A stretch of 6,124 nt of DNA from Paracoccaceae bacterium (GCA_015487335.1 WFPZ01000163.1:1-6124), one strand, 5' to 3'; shown: positions 1 to 6,124, counted from the stretch's first letter. Notes: generated by a model not told the origin, from the sequence alone. Program-made: numbers and translations.

Positions 1-688
1 CGGCGAGCGTGATCACCCGCGCGCCGCCGTCGTGCTCCACCGAGATCGCGGCCCCGAACCCCGCCAGCATCCGCTCGGTGTGGTCGCGGGTGGCCTCGCG
101 CTCGATCACCACGCTCTCGCCCGGCGCGTTCAGCCCCGCCAGCAGCACCGCCGATTTCACCTGCGCCGAGGGCACCGGCACCTCGTAGCGCACCGGCACC
201 GGATCCGCCGCGCCGACCACCGTCATCGGCAGCCGCCCGCCCGCGCGCCCGAAGGCGGCGGCGCCGAAAAGGGAAAGCGGTTCCGTCACCCGGCCCATGG
301 GCCGCGAGCGCAACGAGGCGTCGCCGGTGAATGTGGCGGTGATGGGCGAAGTGGCCATCGCCCCCATGATCAGCCGCACTCCGGTGCCGGAATTGCCGCA
401 ATCCAACACCGCCTCGGGTTCGGCGAAGCCGCCCACGCCCACGCCGTGCACCGCCCACTCGCCGGGACCCAGCCGGCGCACATCCGCCCCGAAGGCGCGC
501 ATCGCGTCGGCGGTATCGAGCACGTCCTGCCCCTCCAGCAGCCCGGTGATCCGGGTCTCGCCCACCGCCAGCGCCCCCAGGATCAGGGCGCGGTGCGAGA
601 TCGACTTGTCCCCCGGCACCTCGGCCACGCCCCGCAGCGGGCCGGAGCGGCGGGAACTCATCGGGATCGGCGTGTCATGGGCTGGCAT
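1..688 (-). CDS. aroA: 3-phosphoshikimate 1-carboxyvinyltransferase (EPSP synthase), N-terminal half, cut by window edge
   Basis: Transfers enolpyruvate from PEP to shikimate-3-phosphate, the sixth step of the cytosolic shikimate pathway to chorismate. The window holds 229 codons of a family usually about 430-450 residues long; the 3' half lies beyond position 1. The phosphoshikimate-binding motif GDKSISHR is at residues 26-33 (K28, S29, R33), the glycine-rich PEP-site loop LDCGNSGTGVR at 95-105, RPMGRV at 129-134, SAQVK at 174-178 and RDHTE at 201-205. SAQVK and R-x-H-x-E are hallmarks of class II (CP4-like) enzymes. The loop has Gly101 where CP4 has Ala100. I chose the ATG at 686-688 because AGGAG (694-698) sits 5 nt upstream, and this start puts K28, S29 and R33 at the same numbers as in CP4. 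An in-frame ATG at codon 10 is less likely. trmB lies 112 nt upstream, so aroA probably has its own promoter. Confidence 0.97.
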   Translation of the reverse strand, partial: MPAHDTPIPMSSRRSGPLRGVAEVPGDKSISHRALILGALAVGETRITGLLEGQDVLDTADAMRAFGADVRRLGPGEWAVHGVGVGGFAEPEAVLDCGNSGTGVRLIMGAMATSPITATFTGDASLRSRPMGRVTEPLSLFGAAAFGRAGGRLPMTVVGAADPVPVRYEVPVPSAQVKSAVLLAGLNAPGESVVIEREATRDHTERMLAGFGAAISVEHDGGARVITLA

Positions 689-693
689 GCGGG

Positions 694-698
694 CTCCT
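694..698 (-). promoter_or_regulatory. aroA Shine-Dalgarno sequence
   Basis: AGGAG on the minus strand, 5 nt before the ATG at 686-688. It is the clearest canonical ribosome binding site in the window outside metK, and it decides between the two possible aroA starts (codon 1 versus the in-frame ATG at codon 10). Confidence 0.75.
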
Positions 699-717
699 GA
701 AATCGCGAATGCCCCTG

Positions 718-746
718 CAGATACATCCCCCGCCCCGAGGCGTCCA
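718..746 (-). promoter_or_regulatory. Candidate aroA promoter
   Basis: On the minus strand TGGACG (741-746, 4/6 to TTGACA) is followed after exactly 17 nt by TATCTG (718-723, 3/6 to TATAAT). The transcript would start about 7 nt downstream and leave a leader of roughly 25 nt that includes the AGGAG. Position between the trmB terminator-like hairpin and aroA is sensible, but the -10 match is poor, as is common in alphaproteobacteria. This is inference from spacing and position only. Confidence 0.28.
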
Positions 747-771
747 GCCGTGGCCCGCTTCTTCTGCCGGG

Positions 772-794
772 AAATGCGCCCGCGCGGCAGGCGC
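772..794 (-). terminator. Terminator-like hairpin after trmB
   Basis: Seven bases past the trmB stop codon the minus strand reads GCGCCTGC-CGC-GCGGGCGC (776-794), an 8-bp stem with one G-U pair and a 3-nt loop. It is followed by ATTT (772-775) and then C-rich sequence. The stem is very stable but the U-tract is weak, so it may end trmB transcription inefficiently or protect the 3' end. The alternative is chance self-complementarity in GC-rich DNA. Confidence 0.45.
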
Positions 795-800
795 CCGGCC

Positions 801-1514
801 CTACCGCCGGCGGAACGTCAGGTAATGGGGCGTGCGGCCCTCGCGCAGGGCTTTTTGCTCGTAGCGGGTGGGCAACCAGTCTTCCCAGGGGCGGCGCCAG
901 TCCTCGGGGCCTTCGGCCAGCCACTCGAAGCCATGGCGCGGCACCTGCTGAAGCGCCTGGCGCACGTAGTCGGGAATGTCGGTGGCCACCCGGAAGATGG
1001 CGCCGGGGCGCATCACCCGGGCCAGCGGCTCGAGATGTTCGGGGGTCACGAAGCGGCGCCGGTGGTGGCGCTTCTTGGGCCACGGGTCGGGATAGAGCAG
1101 AAAGGCGCGCGAAATCGAGGCATCGGGCAGAACGTCGAACAGATCGCGCACATCGCCAGGATAAACCGCCAGATTGCCAACCCCGGCGCGGCGGATCTTG
1201 CCCAGAAGCATCGCCACCCCGTTGATGAAGGGCTCGCAGCCGATGATCTCCACCTCCGGGTGGAGGGCGGCCTGATGCACCATGTGCTCGCCGCCGCCGA
1301 AGCCGATCTCCAGCCACACCGGCTTGCCCCCGAAACGGGCCGCCATGTCCAGCGGCTGCCGACGGGGGTTGTCTTCCCAGCTTACCGGGCCGGGCGAAAG
1401 CGCGGCGAGATCCTCCTCGAGGTATCTGCGCTGCGACTCCTTCAGCGTCTTGCCATGGCGGCGACCGTAGAAATTGCGCCACGGCGCACCGGTGGGAGAG
1501 GTCCTGTCAGTCAT
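801..1514 (-). CDS. trmB: tRNA (guanine-46-N7)-methyltransferase TrmB
   Basis: SAM-dependent cytosolic enzyme that methylates N7 of G46 in the variable loop of tRNAs. The 237-residue product is the usual length. The N-terminus carries PWRNFYGRRHGK (11-22). The Rossmann-fold SAM-binding motif LEIGFGGGEHM is at 68-78, the acidic ribose-binding end of strand 2 at IGCEPF (E94), and GD at 120-121. The family signature YPDPWPKKRHHRRR is at 141-154, with D143 and P144 in the active-site loop. The C-terminal TRYEQKA (216-222) is also typical. The ATG at 1512-1514 gives the expected N-terminus, but no Shine-Dalgarno is visible before it. A -10-like GATAGC ends 8 nt upstream, so the message may be nearly leaderless. 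metK lies 151 nt upstream across a strong terminator. The product uses SAM made by MetK and releases SAH. Confidence 0.96.
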   Translation of the reverse strand: MTDRTSPTGAPWRNFYGRRHGKTLKESQRRYLEEDLAALSPGPVSWEDNPRRQPLDMAARFGGKPVWLEIGFGGGEHMVHQAALHPEVEIIGCEPFINGVAMLLGKIRRAGVGNLAVYPGDVRDLFDVLPDASISRAFLLYPDPWPKKRHHRRRFVTPEHLEPLARVMRPGAIFRVATDIPDYVRQALQQVPRHGFEWLAEGPEDWRRPWEDWLPTRYEQKALREGRTPHYLTFRRR

Positions 1515-1522
1515 GGGCGGGT

Positions 1523-1549
1523 GCTATCCGATCGGGCGGGGCGGCGCAA
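1523..1549 (-). promoter_or_regulatory. Candidate trmB promoter, near-leaderless
   Basis: On the minus strand TTGCGC (1544-1549) and GATAGC (1523-1528) are separated by 15 nt; shifting the -35 to CTTGCG gives 16 nt. The -10 element ends only 8 nt before the trmB ATG, so transcription would begin at or next to the start codon. This fits the absence of a Shine-Dalgarno and the terminator upstream. Base matches are modest and the call rests on position. Confidence 0.33.
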
Positions 1550-1610
1550 GAAATCCGCAAGACGCCCCGCTCCCCGTTCTTCTGCCGCGCAACGTTCTCC
1601 GGCAAGGCGG

Positions 1611-1634
1611 AAACGCCGCCCCCGGGGGCGGCGT
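1611..1634 (-). terminator. Rho-independent terminator of metK
   Basis: A perfect 22-bp palindrome at 1613-1634 (arms ACGCCGCC and GGCGGCGT around CCCGGG) starts 31 nt past the metK stop codon. On the minus strand it continues into TTT and then CCGCC. Stem stability, distance and the short U-run fit an intrinsic terminator of the kind common in GC-rich alphaproteobacteria. The plus-strand side (GAATGTCTTG) has no T-run, so it looks unidirectional. It separates metK from trmB. Confidence 0.75.
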
Positions 1635-1665
1635 GAATGTCTTGCGCGCACATGGGGCGCCAGGC

Positions 1666-2832
<1,167 letters not shown>

Positions 2833-2838
2833 GGAAAG

Positions 2839-2884
2839 TGCTCCGTTAAGATTAACCCGCCACGCCAGGAAGCCGTTGTGACGG
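2839..2884 (-). promoter_or_regulatory. SAM/SAH riboswitch controlling metK translation
   Basis: On the minus strand a 7-bp P1 stem is formed by CCGTCAC (2878-2884) and GTGGCGG (2857-2863), with one G-U pair. It closes a 14-nt loop, AACGGCTTCCTGGC (2864-2877). A 12-nt linker (2845-2856) leads to GGAGCA (2839-2844). Loop bases TTCC (2868-2871) can pair with GGAG (2841-2844) as an H-type pseudoknot. GGAG is also the metK Shine-Dalgarno. From memory, the loop and the GGAGCA match the structurally studied SAM/SAH riboswitch, a class reported upstream of metK in Rhodobacterales. Known mechanism: SAM or SAH stabilises the pseudoknot and hides the ribosome binding site, lowering MetK synthesis. Sequence, gene and taxon all agree; ligand binding here is inferred. 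Confidence 0.9.
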
Positions 2885-2891
2885 TATGTCG

Positions 2892-2922
2892 GACCCCGTT
2901 ATCGCGCGATTCGGCAGGGGTC
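2892..2922 (-). repeat. Inverted repeat in the lnt-metK gap, around a 10-bp palindrome
   Basis: GACCCC (2917-2922) and GGGGTC (2892-2897) on the minus strand form 6-bp arms separated by 19 nt. The spacer contains a perfect palindrome, ATCGCGCGAT, at 2901-2910. The outer repeat centres at 2907 and the inner at 2905.5, so they are not perfectly concentric. It begins inside the lnt stop codon and overlaps the candidate metK promoter. It could be an operator or a hairpin at the lnt 3' end. No U-tract follows, so I do not call it an intrinsic terminator. Confidence 0.4.
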
Positions 2923-2924
2923 AA
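2898..2924 (-). promoter_or_regulatory. Candidate metK promoter overlapping the lnt stop codon
   Basis: On the minus strand TTGACC (2919-2924, 5/6 to TTGACA) includes the lnt stop TGA. GATAAC (2898-2903, 4/6 to TATAAT) follows after a short 15-nt spacer. A start about 7-8 nt downstream, near 2890, would put the first base only a few nucleotides before the riboswitch P1 stem at 2884. That fits a very short leader. The short spacer lowers confidence; metK could also be read through from lnt. Confidence 0.4.
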
Positions 2925-4459
2925 TGCACTTTCCGCCGGGCCTGCCAGCCGGCCAGGCCGGAAAGCGCGAGAAGAAGGAAAAAGACCACACTGTCGCCGG
3001 TTACCGCATAGGGCGTGCGCGGCAGGGGGGGCGGCAGTTCGGCGTCCAGCCAGCCGGTCTCGCCCAGGCCCAGCATGGCTCTGGTGTTGCCGCGCGCATC
3101 GATCACCGCCGAGACCCCGGTATTGGCCACCCGCACCATCGGCAGCCCCTGCTCCACCGCCCTGGCGCGGGCCTGGGCCAGGTGCTGCCAGGGGCCGATC
3201 ATCTGCCCGAACCAGGCATCGTTGGTGATCTGCAGCAGCCAGTCGGCGCGTTCGCGCACGGCAACCAGATCATGCGGAAAGATCGCCTCGTAGCAGATCA
3301 GCGGCAGCGCCCGGCCCAGCGCCCCCAGATCAAGCAGCCGCGGCCCGCTGCCCGGCGTATATCCGGTGCCGAACTGTGCGGCCAGCGCCCTCAGGCCCAG
3401 CCGCTCCAGCACCGCCGCGCCGGGCAGGAACTCGCCGAAGGGCACCAGATGGTGCTTGTCGTAGACCTGCCCGATCTCGCCGCCCTCGCCGATCACCGCA
3501 AGGCTGTTGAAGGCCTGACCGGCCTGCAGGCGCTGGGCCCCCAGCACCAGCGGCACGCCACCGGCGGCCTCGGCGATGCGCCCGAAGGGGGCGGACGGAT
3601 CGTTGAGCAGGAAGGGCACCGCCACCTCGGGCCAGATGATCAGATCGGGCCGGCGCGGAGCGGGCTCGGCGCTGAAGGCCAGCTGGCGCTCGAAGAACAC
3701 CGGCATCATCGCCGGATCCCATTTCTCGCGCTGCGAGGCATTGGGCTGGATCAGCCGCAACAGCGGGCGCGCGGCGTCATCGCCGGGCACCGGGCGGGCC
3801 TGCATCCACGACCCCCAGACCCAGGCTGCGGCAAGCAGGGCCAGCGGCAGCGCCAGCATCGCCGGGCGGCGGCGGCTCAGCGCCAGGGCGGCGAAGGCGG
3901 CCAGCAGCAGGGTGGCCAGCGTCATCGCCTGCGGGCCGATCAGGGCAAACAGCTGCAACAGCGGCGTGTCGATCCAGATGTAGGAGACCAGCGCCCAGGG
4001 AAAGCCGGAGAACAGATAGGAGCGCGCCAGTTCCGCCGTGAGCCAGCCCAGCGGCACCGCCAGCCAGGCCGCCCCGCCCGGGCGCGGCGCCAGCCGGCGC
4101 GCCAGCCAGAAGCCCGCCCCCCAGAACAGGCCGAAGCCCGCGGCCATGAAGAACAGGGCGAAAGGCGCCATCCAGCCGGTAGCGCGCATGTTCACGAAGA
4201 AGGGCTCGACGATCCAGGACATGGCCAGGGCGGCGAAGGAAAAGCCCACCAGCCAGCCCCGGCGGGCGGCCGAACGGGCATCGGGCGCCAGCGCGCCCAG
4301 CGCCACTGCCGCCATGAGCCCCGGAAAGGCCAGCCAGAACAGGGAAAACGGGCTTTGCCCCAGGGCGATGGCGAGCCCGGCAGACACCGTGCCCCCGAAG
4401 GCGGCCCGCCGGGAGAGCCCCGGCACCCCCGACGGCAGGCTCAGCGCCGGCTCATGCAT
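2921..4459 (-). CDS. lnt: Apolipoprotein N-acyltransferase Lnt
   Basis: Inner-membrane enzyme that adds the third acyl chain, taken from phospholipid, to the N-terminal cysteine of diacylated lipoproteins, the last maturation step before Lol sorting. At 512 residues it has the usual length. The N-terminal 220 residues hold several hydrophobic segments (roughly 20-35, 39-58, 69-85, 96-120, 130-150, 164-193, 199-217), and one more lies at 489-506. Between them is a nitrilase-type domain facing the periplasm. The catalytic triad is visible: E278 in IIWPEVAVPF, K335 in YDKHHLVPFGEFLP and C389 in PLICYEAIFP. E343 and NDAWFG (413-418) are also conserved. The ATG at 4457-4459 overlaps the corC stop by 8 nt, suggesting translational coupling. 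The ATG at 4453-4455 inside the overlap is out of frame. The TGA at 2921-2923 lies within the candidate metK -35 element. Confidence 0.97.
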   Translation of the reverse strand: MHEPALSLPSGVPGLSRRAAFGGTVSAGLAIALGQSPFSLFWLAFPGLMAAVALGALAPDARSAARRGWLVGFSFAALAMSWIVEPFFVNMRATGWMAPFALFFMAAGFGLFWGAGFWLARRLAPRPGGAAWLAVPLGWLTAELARSYLFSGFPWALVSYIWIDTPLLQLFALIGPQAMTLATLLLAAFAALALSRRRPAMLALPLALLAAAWVWGSWMQARPVPGDDAARPLLRLIQPNASQREKWDPAMMPVFFERQLAFSAEPAPRRPDLIIWPEVAVPFLLNDPSAPFGRIAEAAGGVPLVLGAQRLQAGQAFNSLAVIGEGGEIGQVYDKHHLVPFGEFLPGAAVLERLGLRALAAQFGTGYTPGSGPRLLDLGALGRALPLICYEAIFPHDLVAVRERADWLLQITNDAWFGQMIGPWQHLAQARARAVEQGLPMVRVANTGVSAVIDARGNTRAMLGLGETGWLDAELPPPLPRTPYAVTGDSVVFFLLLALSGLAGWQARRKVH

Positions 4460-5390
4460 TCGCGGCGGCCTCGGGGAGGCGCACGCGCAGACGCTTGATG
4501 CGGCGCGGATCGGCCTCGACCACCTCGAACTCGGGGCCGGCCGGGTGGCGGATCACCTCGCCGCGGGCCGGGATTCGCCCCAGCAGCACGAAGACCAGAC
4601 CGCCCAGGGTGTCGATCTCTTCGTCGTCGTCCGGATCCGTCAGCCGCATTCCGATCTCCGCCTCGAATTCCTCGAGCGGCGTCGTCGCCTTGGCCAGATA
4701 GCAGCCGGGCTTTTCCACCGTCCAGAACTCGCCTTCATCGATGTCGTGTTCGTCCTCGATCTCGCCGATCACCTGTTCGATCAAGTCCTCGATGGTCACA
4801 AGACCGTCAACACCGCCGTATTCGTCGATCACCAGCGCCATGTGCATGCGCTCGCTCTGCATCTTCTGCAGCAGCACCCCGATCGGCATCGAGGGCGGCA
4901 CGAAAAGCAGAGGCCGCACCATGCGGCGCAGGTTGAAGCGCGTGCCCTTGCCGTTGAAGCCGTATTTCAGCGCCAGGTCCTTGAGGTGCACCAGCCCGAT
5001 CGGGGTATCGAGCGTGCCCTTGTAGACCGGCAGCCGCGTCAGCCCGCTTTCGCGGAACACCCTGACCAGCTCGTCCTTGGTGATGTCCACCGGCACCGCG
5101 ACGATCTCGGCCTTGGGCACCGCCACGTCCTCGACCCGCATGCGGCGCAGGTTGCCCATGCCCGGGGTCGGCGCGGACAGCCCGTTGCCGCCGCCCCCCT
5201 CCGCCCGGGGCGTGTCCGTGTCCTCGTCCGTCTCCGAGGGATCGAAGGCACCGAAAAGGCGGCCGAGGAAGCCGCTGCGCCGTCTGCTGTCTGGGTCCTG
5301 CGCGCCACGCGCCGCGCCAGAAGACCCGCCGTCTGCGTCGCCCATCTTTCCTTTCCAGTTCCGGGCGGAAATGCCCTTGTCCTCAGCCAT
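4452..5390 (-). CDS. corC: CorC/TlyC (HlyC/CorC) family CBS-domain protein
   Basis: Family named for CorC (cobalt and magnesium efflux in Salmonella) and TlyC (called a haemolysin); the true role here is unproven. The 312-residue product has an acidic, low-complexity N-terminus (about 1-80, with RRRSGFLGRLFG at 36-47). Two CBS domains follow, about 83-145 and 152-212, the second ending in the conserved LVIDEYGGVDGLVTIEDLIE (186-205). An acidic linker with EIEDEHD (210-216) leads to a CorC_HlyC domain at about 225-306. No transmembrane DUF21/CNNM domain is present, so it is probably cytosolic or peripheral. The longest start, ATG 5388-5390, overlaps ybeY by 8 nt. A second in-frame ATG at 5343-5345 (codon 16, MGDADGGSS) has purine-rich GGAAAGGAAAG directly upstream and may be the real start. 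It sits between ybeY and lnt in a compact operon. Confidence 0.92.
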   Translation of the reverse strand: MAEDKGISARNWKGKMGDADGGSSGAARGAQDPDSRRRSGFLGRLFGAFDPSETDEDTDTPRAEGGGGNGLSAPTPGMGNLRRMRVEDVAVPKAEIVAVPVDITKDELVRVFRESGLTRLPVYKGTLDTPIGLVHLKDLALKYGFNGKGTRFNLRRMVRPLLFVPPSMPIGVLLQKMQSERMHMALVIDEYGGVDGLVTIEDLIEQVIGEIEDEHDIDEGEFWTVEKPGCYLAKATTPLEEFEAEIGMRLTDPDDDEEIDTLGGLVFVLLGRIPARGEVIRHPAGPEFEVVEADPRRIKRLRVRLPEAAANA

Positions 5391-5883
5391 ATGGGTCCGC
5401 CACCCCCATCATGGCAAGTATCTCCACCTCCAGCCCCTCCATCAGGGCCGCATCTTCCTCGTGGATGTGATCATATCCCAACAGATGCAGCGTGGCGTGC
5501 ACCAGCAGGTGCAGCACGTGGTCCTCCATGGCGCGCCCGGCCGCGCGGGCCTCGCCTTCGCAGGTCTCCCAGGAAATCGCGATGTCCCCCAGCCCGGCCG
5601 GCATGCCCGGCGGGCCGGGCTGCGGCTGGGCGGGCCGGGCGCCGGGGCGCGGGGCGGCGCGCTCTTCGGAGGGCCAGGACAGCACGTTGGTGGGGGTGGG
5701 CTTGCCGCGAAAATCGGCGTTGAGCTCGCGGATGCGGGCATCGTTGCAGCCCAGCAGGCTGATCTCGAAACGCGCCGGATCAAGCCCCAGATGGGCGAGC
5801 GTGGCCGCGCAGGCCCGCCCTGCCAGCGCCTCCAGCCCGGCGGCCTGCCAGCGGGGATCCTCGATGAGAGTATCGACGTTCAT
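5383..5883 (-). CDS. ybeY: Endoribonuclease YbeY (rRNA maturation factor)
   Basis: Single-strand-specific, zinc-dependent RNase involved in 16S rRNA 3'-end processing and 70S ribosome quality control. At 166 residues it is typical. The metal-binding H-x3-H-x5-H motif is intact: H129, H133 and H139 in VHATLHLLGYDH. The conserved LNADFRGKPTPTNVLSWP is at 54-71 and LGDIAIS at 98-104. Between them lies a proline- and alanine-rich stretch (about 72-97), longer than the matching loop in enterobacterial YbeY as I recall it. The ATG at 5881-5883 is 12 nt after the phoH stop, with no clear Shine-Dalgarno, so coupling to phoH translation is likely. The TGA at 5383-5385 lies within the longest corC frame. 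The phoH-ybeY-corC-lnt order is widely conserved in proteobacteria. Confidence 0.96.
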   Translation of the reverse strand: MNVDTLIEDPRWQAAGLEALAGRACAATLAHLGLDPARFEISLLGCNDARIRELNADFRGKPTPTNVLSWPSEERAAPRPGARPAQPQPGPPGMPAGLGDIAISWETCEGEARAAGRAMEDHVLHLLVHATLHLLGYDHIHEEDAALMEGLEVEILAMMGVADPYG

Positions 5884-5895
5884 CCGGGCAGCCGC

Positions 5896-6124
5896 TCAGC
5901 CTTCCGCGTCATTGTCATAGGCCTCGATGATCCTGGCCACCAGCGGGTGGCGCACCACGTCGGCCGGGGTGAAATAGCTGAACGAGATGTGTTCGATACC
6001 GCTCAGCAGGCGTTCGGCGTCGGCCAGGCCGCTGGCGGCGCCGCGCGGCAGGTCCACCTGGGTGCGGTCGCCGGTGATCACCATGCGCGAGCCCTCGCCC
6101 AGCCGGGTGAGAAACATCTTCATC
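5896..6124 (-). CDS. phoH: PhoH family P-loop ATPase, C-terminal 76 codons, cut by window edge
   Basis: Only the C-terminal end is present: 75 full codons, one partial codon at the window edge and the TGA stop at 5896-5898. The visible part reads MKMFLTRLGEGSRMVITGD, then TQVDLPRG and SGLADAERLL, ending with DVVRHPLVARIIEAYDNDAEG, all characteristic of PhoH. The ITGD-x-TQ-D segment belongs to the later helicase-like ATPase motifs; the Walker A motif must lie beyond 6124. The ATG near 6121-6123 is an internal methionine, not a start. PhoH proteins bind and hydrolyse ATP and are associated with RNA metabolism and phosphate stress, but the cellular role is unsettled. It immediately precedes ybeY, 12 nt away, as in many proteobacteria. 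Confidence 0.95.
   Translation of the reverse strand, partial: MKMFLTRLGEGSRMVITGDRTQVDLPRGAASGLADAERLLSGIEHISFSYFTPADVVRHPLVARIIEAYDNDAEG

Noticed and set aside
620..734. Possible short minus-strand ORF beginning MYLQGHSRFQ that overlaps the aroA start
   Set aside because: An ATG at about 727 opens a 22-codon frame (MYLQGHSRFQ to RRSR) whose TGA overlaps aroA codon 10. Its only ribosome-site candidate is a plain G-run, it shows no regulatory peptide signature, and the aroA AGGAG lies inside it. It could be a leader peptide but nothing supports that over chance.
2892..2922. Inverted repeat as an intrinsic terminator of the lnt operon
   Set aside because: The 6-bp stem has a 19-nt loop and is followed on the minus strand by CGACATACC with no U-tract, so it does not meet the criteria; kept only as an inverted repeat.
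4453..4459. ATG at 4453-4455, overlapping the corC stop as ATGA, as the lnt start
   Set aside because: It is out of frame with lnt; the in-frame start is the ATG at 4457-4459.
2924..4498. Long plus-strand open frame opposite lnt
   Set aside because: Extreme Gln/Arg/Gly/His composition and no motifs; a shadow of the intact lnt gene with all three catalytic residues.
4038..5723. Plus-strand open frame spanning parts of lnt, corC and ybeY
   Set aside because: It crosses three well-supported minus-strand genes and their junctions and has no domain; antisense shadow.

Overview
The window is a stretch of GC-rich chromosome (well over 60% G+C by eye) from an alphaproteobacterium, most likely a member of the Rhodobacterales (Rhodobacteraceae/Paracoccaceae). 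Three things point there: the gene order, the class II-type AroA, and a small pseudoknot in front of metK that matches the SAM/SAH riboswitch, a class known from Rhodobacterales metK leaders. Every gene I can support is on the minus strand, so transcription runs from high to low coordinates. The long plus-strand open frames are antisense shadows caused by the codon bias of GC-rich DNA.

In transcription order the layout is as follows. The 3' end of phoH (5896-6124, cut by the window edge) is followed 12 nt later by ybeY (5383-5883). Next come corC/tlyC (4452-5390) and lnt (2921-4459), each overlapping the preceding gene by 8 nt. This is a tightly packed operon joining RNA maturation (YbeY, and PhoH by association) to envelope functions (CorC-type CBS protein, apolipoprotein N-acyltransferase). 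An 88-nt gap (2833-2920) follows, holding a candidate promoter, an inverted repeat and the metK riboswitch. metK (1666-2832) ends at a strong terminator hairpin (1613-1634). trmB (801-1514) appears to have its own, possibly near-leaderless, promoter and is followed by a GC-rich hairpin. The 5' half of aroA (1-688) has a good ribosome binding site and a weak candidate promoter, and runs off the left edge.

Functionally, MetK makes S-adenosylmethionine, and the riboswitch in its own leader would close a feedback loop by sequestering the metK Shine-Dalgarno when SAM or SAH is bound. TrmB, next door, consumes SAM and releases SAH. Lnt completes lipoprotein maturation in the inner membrane. YbeY matures or surveys rRNA. 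AroA makes EPSP in the shikimate pathway.

This is a core housekeeping region. I found no mobile element, CRISPR array, tRNA or rRNA gene and no unknown multi-gene system. The parts most worth a second look are the riboswitch and its linker hairpin, the compact promoter that overlaps the lnt stop codon, and an AroA with class II motifs but glycine at the position that is alanine in the glyphosate-tolerant CP4 enzyme. No intergenic stretch exceeds 300 nt; the largest is 151 nt, at 1515-1665.
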